A DNA stretch of 42,936 nt from Deltaproteobacteria bacterium (lineage in GTDB: Bacteria; Myxococcota; B64-G9): contig JAFCZJ010000076.1 in assembly GCA_019314375.1 (NCBI GenBank), forward strand, positions 1 through 42,936. The letters run 5' to 3'. Under the pieces are notes generated by a model. That model worked only from the letters and a program-made list of their open reading frames with translations. It ran no database searches and had not been told where the DNA came from. The position numbers were made by a program, and so were the translations under genes. Shown piece by piece: positions 16,665 through 24,014 of this stretch. Each line of letters opens with the position of its first letter. Within the stretch, counting starts at the first letter, position 1.

Positions 16665-18989
16665 ATGCTGAAAGGTCATCCCAAAGGTCTGATGGTGTTG
16701 TTTTTCGCCAATATGGGCGAACGTTTCGGTTATTACACCATGTTGTCCATCTTCGTACTCTATATCCAATCCAACTTTGGATGGGACGCCGAGACTTCGG
16801 GCCGAGTGTATGGTGCGTTCCTCTTCGGCATTTATTTCATGCCCCTGCTCGGAGGCTGGCTGGCCGACAAAGTGCTGGGTTATGGCAAGACCGTCGCTTT
16901 GGGCACGATTATTATGACCCTGGGTTATGCCTTGCTTGCCATCCCCACGGATACGGCCTTGTTCGTCTACGGATCATTGGCCGTCATTTGCATCGGCAAC
17001 GGTTTGTTCAAGGGCAACCTTGTCGTCATCGTGGGCAATCTTTACGGCAAGGACAAAGGCTCTTTGCGGGATGCCGCGTTCAATATCTATTACATGGGCA
17101 TCAACATTGGTGCCTTCTTTGCTCCCTATGCAGCCACCGCCATCGGTGACTACATGCGCGAATCATTCGGCGCCACCATGGCCGAGGGCTACAACGCCGG
17201 CTTTGCGGTGGCGGGCCTGGGCCAGATTCTTTCCCTGGTGGTGTTTTTGGCTCTGCGCAAATACTACAAGGACGCCGATTACCGAGCGCATGAGAAGAAG
17301 GGCAGCGACGAGGAAGAAGAACTCACGCCCAAGCAAAGCCGGGACCGGGTTGTGGCGTTAATGATCATTTTCGCCATCGTCATCTTCTTCTGGATGGCTT
17401 TCCACCAAAACGGTTTCACCATGACCCTGTTCGCCAAGAACTACACGGTCGGCACGGTCAGTCCGCTGACTTATATGTTGTTCAATCTGCCTGCCTTGTT
17501 GAGCATCATCGCCATTATCTTGGGTCTGGTTTTTGCCTTGAAAAAGGGGACGGCTGCCTGGCTGCGGGGCGTGGCTGTGGTTCTTGTTGTCGGCGGCGGC
17601 GCATTTGCGGCCTACAAGTACACCTCTTTCCAGGACCATCCCACCCAGGAAGTCGTCGTGGATCGCATGAGCGATGTGGGCAATGCCCAGGCGCAGAAGG
17701 AGGCCTACCTGAATCGACCCTTGTCGGCAGAGGCCAAGTGGGTGGACAAGATCGACGTAATTCCAGAGAAGACGGGACGGGAAATTGCCGAGCGACTCAG
17801 GGCGGATGGTGTCTATACGAACACTGATTTTCGTTTGCCCCTGCTGACGATCTATCGCGTTTACAACGACAGAATTTTAACGAAGCCTTACCAGGGTGAG
17901 GGCGCGGATTTTTTCACCACCCTGAACTCGAGTAACTTGTCGGGGGCGGGCAAGATTTCGGCCCTGTACCGCAAAGTCAGCGCGGCAAAAAAGACCTTGG
18001 CCAAGCAGAAGATCGCAGGTGAGCTCGAGGGAACCAGCGCCGACATCATCGCACAGCTTGAGAAGCAAACCGCTACGGACGAGCAAGCGTTGTGGAAGCA
18101 GGTCATGGTCCTGGGAGACAAGGCCCAGGCTCTTCGTCTGGAGCGGGAAGAGAAACAGGACGGGATGAGTGATGAGGCGATAGAGAAACTACCCGCCGAT
18201 CCCATGGTGCAAAAGCTTGAGCCCTTGTTTGTCGTGGCCCAGCATCTGGCTCGTCTGGAAGAAGAGGCCTTGTTGGTCGCGAGGCAGAGCGTGGGGGCGC
18301 AGCTGCCTGCCGGCGAAGAAGTCCAAGAGATGCAGCAGGACGCCGCCGCCATGATCGGCGGCTTGGTCTTCGAAGCCAACTTCTTCCGTGAATTGGCCAT
18401 CAGCCTGAGCAAAATTTCGGACAGGACCTTCGCTTCCGCGCTTGTTTACAAGGTGCCGGGGCGCATCTCGCCCGAGCTTTTCCAGAGTTTCAATCCCATC
18501 TTCATCGTCTTTTTGACACCCTTGATCTTGGGTCTCTTCGCCTTCCTCAATCGGCGGAAAAAAGAGCCCAGCTCACCGGCCAAGATCGGTATCGGCATGT
18601 TCATCACGGCCCTGGGTTTTGGCCTCTTGGTCTTGGCTTCCTGGGGTCTGCAGAGCGTTGCGGAATTGGGCGGGGGTCGATCCGGCGTTCTGGTTACGCC
18701 CTACTGGTTGATCATGACCTATCTGACCTTGACGGTGGCCGAGCTTTTCTTGAGCCCCATGGGCTTGTCCTTCGTGTCCAAGGTGGCGCCGCCCAAACTG
18801 CGCGGATTGATGCAGGGCGGTTGGCTGGGCGCTACGGCGATCGGCAACCTCTTGGCGGGTCTGGTGGGTCATTTCTACTCGGGTTGGGAGCTGTGGCAAT
18901 TCTTTTTGCTTTTGTCGGCAGCGGCCCTGATGTCCTCCTTGGCTGTGTTGGCCTTGCTGAAAAGGCTCAGAACCGCCACCGAGTCATGA
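16665..18989 (+). CDS. POT/PTR-family proton-coupled peptide transporter with large insertion
   Basis: A 774-residue membrane protein, far longer than usual bacterial members (about 450-550). GAGAGG precedes the ATG. The N-terminal bundle has the family motif region N-M-G-E-R-F-G-Y-Y; the first acidic residue of the usual E-x-x-E-R is Asn. G-N-G-L-F-K-G-N and I-N-I-G-A-F-F-A-P also match the family. After the TM7 equivalent come two extra hydrophobic helices (about 268-325) and then about 270 mostly hydrophilic, partly coiled-coil residues (about 325-600), followed by F-Q-S-F-N-P-I-F-I-V, which normally follows TM7 after only a short loop. Expected to import di/tripeptides with protons. A role for the insertion is unknown. 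Confidence 0.9.
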   Translation: MLKGHPKGLMVLFFANMGERFGYYTMLSIFVLYIQSNFGWDAETSGRVYGAFLFGIYFMPLLGGWLADKVLGYGKTVALGTIIMTLGYALLAIPTDTALFVYGSLAVICIGNGLFKGNLVVIVGNLYGKDKGSLRDAAFNIYYMGINIGAFFAPYAATAIGDYMRESFGATMAEGYNAGFAVAGLGQILSLVVFLALRKYYKDADYRAHEKKGSDEEEELTPKQSRDRVVALMIIFAIVIFFWMAFHQNGFTMTLFAKNYTVGTVSPLTYMLFNLPALLSIIAIILGLVFALKKGTAAWLRGVAVVLVVGGGAFAAYKYTSFQDHPTQEVVVDRMSDVGNAQAQKEAYLNRPLSAEAKWVDKIDVIPEKTGREIAERLRADGVYTNTDFRLPLLTIYRVYNDRILTKPYQGEGADFFTTLNSSNLSGAGKISALYRKVSAAKKTLAKQKIAGELEGTSADIIAQLEKQTATDEQALWKQVMVLGDKAQALRLEREEKQDGMSDEAIEKLPADPMVQKLEPLFVVAQHLARLEEEALLVARQSVGAQLPAGEEVQEMQQDAAAMIGGLVFEANFFRELAISLSKISDRTFASALVYKVPGRISPELFQSFNPIFIVFLTPLILGLFAFLNRRKKEPSSPAKIGIGMFITALGFGLLVLASWGLQSVAELGGGRSGVLVTPYWLIMTYLTLTVAELFLSPMGLSFVSKVAPPKLRGLMQGGWLGATAIGNLLAGLVGHFYSGWELWQFFLLLSAAALMSSLAVLALLKRLRTATES

Positions 18990-19006
18990 GTCCCTTTGCG
19001 CGGTGA

Positions 19007-20455
19007 TCACCGCGTGACGCTTGCCGAGATACCGACGTGATCCGAGGCGTAGACTCCGTCGACGGCTAAGTCCAAAATTCTTTCGATGGCTTCGGGGACA
19101 AAGTCGGAAGAGTTCGCTCTGATCCAAAGATAGTCGATTCTTACCGAGGGCTGGACCGAGGGAAATGTGTATCCGTCTTCATTCGGGTGCAAGCTTGCCC
19201 AGGCATCGGAGAAGTCGGCCTGGCGCAGGCTTGAAGAGACGTCTCCGGCGGGGGCTTCGTTCATGTCGCCGGTCAAGAGGATGACTTCTTGTTCTTGGGC
19301 AAAGGAGGCAAGCTCTGGCAGGAGGGTTTGGATCTGTAAGAGGCGAGCCTCGCTGCTTTGGTGATCCAGATGCGTGGTGGCAAAGACCACCGGCCCCTGA
19401 GGCGTGATCACGCGGCTCAAGATGGCTTTGCGTGGAAACAGGCCAGCCGGTAAATCGACCACCGTCGAGGAGGCCAGTCGATGAGGGGAGGCCACGGCGA
19501 GGCCTTCGTCATATCTGTCCCAGGACCAATGGGTGACTGTGCGGTGGAGATAATAGGTCTTCTGAGTCAGGACTTCGAGGGCGGACAGAAGTTCGGCCAG
19601 GTTGTCGCTGGCGTTCGGTTCCGAACAAACCTCCTGAAATCCAAGCAAGTCCGGATCGACCGTGGCAATACCGGCGGCCAGAATGGGCAGACGTCGATCC
19701 CAGTCGTCCATCAAGCAGCGCAGGTTGAGGCTAAGCACGCGGAGTCTTCCGGGCACCGAGACCTCAATTTTGGGAGCATCTTCCGGCGACCATCCATCGG
19801 AACTGCCAACACGCCCATCGTCGGCCCGATCGCAGTAGGCCCAGGCTCCAGTCTGGTATCGAACTCGCGCGGCCCATGAAAAAGTCCCCGCCTCGAAGGC
19901 TTGCACTACCCCCATCCACTCGTCGTTGTTCCCGCAGTCGGCACATGCAGCATTGAAATCGGCTGGGAGCCAATGCCAGGTCCCGTCAGTCGGAGCGACC
20001 TGCGCCGGCCCCATGCCCAGTTCGACCTCCAGGGCGGGGTTCGCCCCAGCAGAAGGAGTTACGCCTTCCACCCAGATTCGAGCATACAGCCTTTCCGTGA
20101 AATAGCCGTCGGCAGCAAGGGTGGCAATGGGCCATTGGGTGGCACACCAGATTTCCGGTCCCGGCCCGGGGCCGCCATCACCATCTTGCGCATCGTAATC
20201 GGCGCCGTCGGGCAAGCCATCCCCGAGTTCAGTGTCTCCGTCTGTGCCTGCATCGGCCCCGTCGGATCCTGCATCGGCCCCGTCGCGCTCCGTATCAGCA
20301 GCATCCGTCACTGAGCCGTCTCCGTCCCCCGATGCGGCATCCGATGCGGCATCCAGGTCGGCTCCAGCATCTACGCCTAAATGAGGGGTTTCACAGGCGA
20401 AGAACAGAAGGGCTGTCATCACGAACAAAAAGTCTACCTTGACTGAAGGCTTCAT
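19007..20455 (-). CDS. Lipoprotein with endonuclease/exonuclease/phosphatase domain
   Basis: A 482-residue product from the ATG at 20455. The signal peptide ends in a lipobox F-F-A-C; a longer start at 20488 would spoil it. Residues 25-95 are an Asp/Ala/Gly-rich linker common in surface lipoproteins of this phylum. Residues 95-230 are a Trp- and Cys-containing region of unknown fold. From about 235 the EEP fold is clear: L-S-L-N-L-R, G-F-Q-E-V, T-T-H-L-D-H, T-G-D-M-N-E, R-I-D-Y-L and S-D-H-V-G. All metal and catalytic residues are present. It could be an extracellular nuclease, sphingomyelinase-like or phosphoesterase. Its ATG is 18 bases from the divergent gene at 20474. Confidence 0.88.
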   Translation of the reverse strand: MKPSVKVDFLFVMTALLFFACETPHLGVDAGADLDAASDAASGDGDGSVTDAADTERDGADAGSDGADAGTDGDTELGDGLPDGADYDAQDGDGGPGPGPEIWCATQWPIATLAADGYFTERLYARIWVEGVTPSAGANPALEVELGMGPAQVAPTDGTWHWLPADFNAACADCGNNDEWMGVVQAFEAGTFSWAARVRYQTGAWAYCDRADDGRVGSSDGWSPEDAPKIEVSVPGRLRVLSLNLRCLMDDWDRRLPILAAGIATVDPDLLGFQEVCSEPNASDNLAELLSALEVLTQKTYYLHRTVTHWSWDRYDEGLAVASPHRLASSTVVDLPAGLFPRKAILSRVITPQGPVVFATTHLDHQSSEARLLQIQTLLPELASFAQEQEVILLTGDMNEAPAGDVSSSLRQADFSDAWASLHPNEDGYTFPSVQPSVRIDYLWIRANSSDFVPEAIERILDLAVDGVYASDHVGISASVTR

Positions 20456-20473
20456 ATCTCGCACTATATTCAC

Positions 20474-20911
20474 ATGAGACGGATTCACAACACCCTGACC
20501 ATCACGCTGGCCTTTATGGCTACAGCGGGCATGCTCAACTGGGTTTCCACATGTTGTTGTGGCCGTTCTCTGATTTTAGAGGCTATGGAAGGCGGTTGTG
20601 CCAGCGAAACGCATGGGCATGAAGGCGGTCTGGCCGACTGCGACCACCACCACGGCCATGTGGCGCATCATTTGCCGGGGCAGCACGATTCGGGTTGCCA
20701 TAAGCGCGGTGCCGAGCAGTTCTTGGGCGAGCAGGATGGGTGGGATGATTCCCTGGCTTGTTCGGCACCGATTTTGCTGCCGATTCCAGTGTTTTTGGCC
20801 CCAGGCCCGATGGGGTCCGCTGGAGAGGGCAGGGCAAGCCAAGTAGATGATGTTCGCAGGGACAAGGCCCAGGCGCTGGGCCGGCTTGAAGCGGTTCGAT
20901 TGCTGATCTGA
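20474..20911 (+). CDS. Small exported Cys/His-rich protein at the head of a metal-efflux operon
   Basis: A 145-residue protein. The N-terminus M-R-R then about 18 hydrophobic residues is a signal peptide or anchor, with C-C-C at 27-29. Residues 42-75 are rich in His and Cys (H-G-H-E, D-H-H-H-G-H, H-H-L-P-G-Q-H, C-H-K), suited to binding metal. A second hydrophobic stretch lies at about 98-108. No family recognised, though small His/Cys proteins often precede copper-efflux genes (DUF2946-like context). No ribosome site is seen; translation from a leaderless message is possible. It is followed after 96 bases by the outer-membrane factor. Confidence 0.65.
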   Translation: MRRIHNTLTITLAFMATAGMLNWVSTCCCGRSLILEAMEGGCASETHGHEGGLADCDHHHGHVAHHLPGQHDSGCHKRGAEQFLGEQDGWDDSLACSAPILLPIPVFLAPGPMGSAGEGRASQVDDVRRDKAQALGRLEAVRLLI

Positions 20912-21007
20912 TTTTCCTTTTTCAATAACTGAATCCAGAAATTCGGCGTGGGTTTCGCGTCGCATGGGGCTGTCTTGCGGCCTCTGCGATGGGGAGGTCT
21001 TTTTCAG

Positions 21008-22343
21008 GTGACATTTTTGCGATGGACGATCATTGGGTCTTGCTTGGTGCTTGCTGTTTCGGCTTGCCATCGGGCACCGGCACCCATGCCCGATCTTGGG
21101 CTGGACATACCCAGGCCGGGCTCGAACTTGGCTGGTTTGGAGCGGTTTTTGAAAGAATATGGGATGGACTCTAAGCGTGTCGCCCCAAGTCAGGTGATGG
21201 GTGGGGCAGGGCAGGGCGAGGCCGGGATGAGGCGCCTGGCCCTGGAGCGGCATCCCCAGGTCGTGGCGGCCAGCTTGGCGGTAGCAGAGGCCGAGGCGGC
21301 CCTGCGGCGTGATGGCCAATGGCCCAATCCAGGATTGGAGGGCAAGTTGGTCTTCGACATGGAGGGTCGACCGGCCGGGGAGGGTGCGCTGAAATTCGCC
21401 ATCCCCCTGGGGGGTCGGATCGGAGCGGCGCATGATCGGGCTTTGGTGGCCTTGGAAATGGCCCATCTCAATCTGGATGCCGCCCGCAAGCAGGCGCTGG
21501 CTCAGGTTGAAAGGGCCTTTGCTGCCCTCAGTCTGGCCCAGGCGCGACTTACTTTGTTTGAGCAATTGCGGCAGCGCTCGGCCCAATATGCAGATTTGGC
21601 CCGGTCGCGGCGCGAGGCTTCGATAGCCGACTCGGTGGACGTGGCCCTGGTCTTGTCAGATGCAGCCCGCGATCGAAGGCGGGTGGCCAGGGCGAAGGCC
21701 GGGGTTCGCAAGGCCCGGGTTGAATTGTTGCGGCTTTGTGGGCTGCGAGCTGCTGCTCCAGGCAAGTTGTCAGTGGCGCCTCCCCAGCGACAGGATTTGG
21801 CCGAAGATTTTGAAAGCTTGCGAAAATCTGCTTTGAAATCCAGCGATGCCCTGGGCAAGGCGCGCTTGGCTTTTCGCTTGGCGGATCGACGTTTGGCCTT
21901 GCATCTGGCCGAGCAATGGCCGGACCTGACTCTTGGACCTGCCATCGTGGGTGATGCTGGAGGTGTGGCACTGGGACTGGCGGTGGGGATGGAAATACCC
22001 ATGCTGCATCAAAGGGGTGGGCAGGTGGAAGTGGCTCGTTTGCAGCGGGAGGCGGCTGCCGAGGCCCTGCGTCAGCAGGCCCGGGATCTGACGGCCCGGT
22101 TGGATGCCTCCTTCATCGAACTCGATGCACTAAAGGCGGAACTGGACGGACTGCTGAAATGCCGAAGTGCGATACGCATCCGGTCGGCTGGATGTACTGC
22201 GTCTGCTGGGCGTCCATCGGGCTTTCGCCAATTTAAAACTGGAATACCTGGAATTGCTGCATGCGCAACGCATAACCCTCATCGGCCTGGAAGCCGAGGT
22301 GGGTCGCCCCCTGCGTCTGAAATCCGAGGAGGTCTCACCATGA
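21008..22343 (+). CDS. TolC/CzcC-like outer-membrane efflux lipoprotein, frameshifted near the 3' end
   Basis: Outer-membrane factor of a tripartite metal pump. The GTG at 21008 (GGGGAGG 10 bases upstream) gives a lipoprotein signal with lipobox V-S-A-C; an earlier GTG at 20948 is possible. Two long helical repeats typical of the family follow. At AAA 22157-22159 the frame is off by one: in the other frame the sequence continues as A-E-V-R-Y-A-S-G-R-L-D-V-L-R-L-L, a normal C-terminal repeat, and ends at TGA 22341-22343, overlapping the adaptor ATG as ATGA. As the sequence stands, the uncorrected frame misses this stop and runs into the adaptor as a 976-codon frame. One surplus A explains this. 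It may be a real mutation, slippage or an assembly error. Confidence 0.8.
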
Positions 22344-23878
22344 ATTCTATACTCAGAACGTGGTTCTTATTGGGGGCATGCACATGGATACTTACCGCAT
22401 GTGACTCGCATCATGTTGAAAATCAAGAACATCATCCGGGGACAGAGCACGTTCACACGGGGACAGAGCACGATCATGCGGGGACGGAGCACGATCATGA
22501 TCATACGGGGACAGAGTACGATGATCATGCGGGGACCCAGCACCACGATCCGGGGACAGAGCACGATCATGATCATACGGGGACAGAGCACGATGATCAT
22601 GCGGGGACAGAGCACCACGATCCGGGGACAGAGTACGATGATCATGCGGGGACGGAGCACGATCATGCGGAGCATGAGCACGGAGATGATTGTCTGGATG
22701 CGGAGTTCGTCAAGGCCCTGCCTGGCGTGATGCTGGGGTCTGTTGAGCTTTCCGCATTTGCCCCCCATCTTAAAATCCCGGGCCGGGTTCGGGTGGATCC
22801 GGACCGGCGCGTGTCGGTTTCTGCCCCTGTGGGGGCGCGCATCCAAACTTTGGATGCACCGCCTCGCGCCACGGTCACCGCGGGGCGACGTCTGGCTTGG
22901 CTGCAACTCATCGATACGGACGTCCGACACCAGCAGATCAAGGCGGTGGAGTTTCGAGCCGAACTTTTGGCCGCCGAGACCGAACGGGATCGAACCCGGC
23001 GCTATATGAAGGCCCTTCAGTCCAAGGGGGCGACCGTGGCCACCGAGTTGAGCCGGGTCCGGGCTGACCTTGGGGTGGCGGAGGCGCAGGTTCGCTCACG
23101 TGACAGTGCCCTGAAGGCTGTCTTGGCCAGCTTGCGCCTGGCGGGTTTGAGCGCTAGCCAGCTTGAGGCCTTGGCGCAAAAGGGTCAGGTGGTGACCCAT
23201 ATTGCGCTAAGGGCCCCAAAGCTTGGTCAAGGCCTGGATTTGGAAGTGGCTGTCCGATCGGTGCACGCAGGGCAGACCGTGGCACCTGGAACCCAGCTTT
23301 ACGAGTTGGTGGCCCTGGATCGCTTGCAGGTTGTCGGTGAGGCCTTCGAAGCCGACCTGGAGGTGGTGCGTCGGGCCATCCGGGAAAAACTCCCAGTGGG
23401 CCTGCTTTTTCCGGCCACCAAGGAGCATGTAGAGGGTCTGACCATTTTTTCGATGGAGAGCGGCCTGGATTCGGTCGACGAAGGACTGACGCGTTTCTTC
23501 CTTTGGTTGCCCAATAAGGTGCTCTACGAGAAAACGCAAGATGGACACCGCTATTTGGACTGGCGGCACCGGGCCGGCGCACGAGTGCAGGTACTGGTTG
23601 GTTTGACCGAGCCCAGCCTTCGAGTGGTCTTGCCCGCTGGGGCCGTTGTGCGCGAGCAAGGTCGTAGTTTTGTCTTCCGGATGGATGACCATGGTCACAT
23701 AAGCCGACTCGCCGTGGGCTTAGAGCAGATTGACGACAGGCAGGCCGTGTTGAAGCAGGATGCGGATTTGCATGCCGGAGATACGGTTGTTCTTGAGGGC
23801 GCTTTGCAGGTTCAGTTGGCGATCAAGCAGAACACTCAACCCCAGGCACCCGCAGGCCATCATGGTCATGCTCACTAG
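22340..23878 (+). CDS. Periplasmic adaptor (CusB/CzcB-like membrane fusion protein) with His-rich arm
   Basis: A 512-residue product from the ATG at 22340, with GAGGAGG 7 bases upstream and ATGA overlap with the outer-membrane-factor gene. A lipobox L-T-A-C anchors it. Residues 22-115 are a tandem repeat of G-T-E-H-D-H type units with dozens of His and Asp. Then comes the adaptor body: beta-barrel start (G-R-V-R-V-D-P-D), lipoyl half, helical hairpin (about 195-265), second lipoyl half and beta barrel (G-E-A-F-E-A-D-L). The C-terminus is again H-H-G-H-A-H. The body couples the RND pump to the outer-membrane factor. The His arm probably collects or buffers a transition metal such as Cu, Ag, Zn, Co or Ni; which one cannot be read. 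Confidence 0.88.
   Translation: MNSILRTWFLLGACTWILTACDSHHVENQEHHPGTEHVHTGTEHDHAGTEHDHDHTGTEYDDHAGTQHHDPGTEHDHDHTGTEHDDHAGTEHHDPGTEYDDHAGTEHDHAEHEHGDDCLDAEFVKALPGVMLGSVELSAFAPHLKIPGRVRVDPDRRVSVSAPVGARIQTLDAPPRATVTAGRRLAWLQLIDTDVRHQQIKAVEFRAELLAAETERDRTRRYMKALQSKGATVATELSRVRADLGVAEAQVRSRDSALKAVLASLRLAGLSASQLEALAQKGQVVTHIALRAPKLGQGLDLEVAVRSVHAGQTVAPGTQLYELVALDRLQVVGEAFEADLEVVRRAIREKLPVGLLFPATKEHVEGLTIFSMESGLDSVDEGLTRFFLWLPNKVLYEKTQDGHRYLDWRHRAGARVQVLVGLTEPSLRVVLPAGAVVREQGRSFVFRMDDHGHISRLAVGLEQIDDRQAVLKQDADLHAGDTVVLEGALQVQLAIKQNTQPQAPAGHHGHAH
22438..22676 (+). repeat. In-frame tandem repeat of GGGGAC(A/G)GAGCAC units
   Basis: Ten copies of CGGGGAC begin units of variable length (21-27 bases) ending in CAC, GATCAT or GATGATCAT. 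A longer block is duplicated, with units near 22510-22570 and 22600-22660 nearly identical. All lengths are multiples of three, keeping the frame and adding His/Asp pairs. The unit core equals the dispersed short repeat seen at 15787 and 27141. Confidence 0.8.
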
Positions 23879-23900
23879 AGTTTCTAGAGGAGGAAAGATT

Positions 23901-24014
23901 TTGCCATTTGAGTCAAGCATTCAAACGAATAGGCAGCAGAGAAGAAACTCTTGTGCCGTGTCGCGAAACGACATGGTGCCAGGTATTGAGGTGGCGAAAT
24001 GCTGGATAAATTGA
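23901..24014 (+). CDS. Possible 37-residue leader peptide upstream of the RND pump gene
   Basis: A TTG at 23901 has AGAGGAGG 7 bases upstream, the strongest ribosome site in the 120-base gap between adaptor and pump genes. The frame is open for 37 codons and stops 16 bases inside the pump gene in another frame. It may couple pump translation to the preceding gene, or be remnant sequence. The peptide is polar and resembles nothing I know. Confidence 0.25.
   Translation: MPFESSIQTNRQQRRNSCAVSRNDMVPGIEVAKCWIN

Noticed and set aside
20948..23878. A single 976-residue fusion of outer-membrane factor and adaptor
   Set aside because: The C-terminal family sequence of the outer-membrane factor, its stop, a ribosome site and an ATGA junction are all present in another frame, and a second lipobox starts the adaptor. 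Two genes with one frameshift explain it better.
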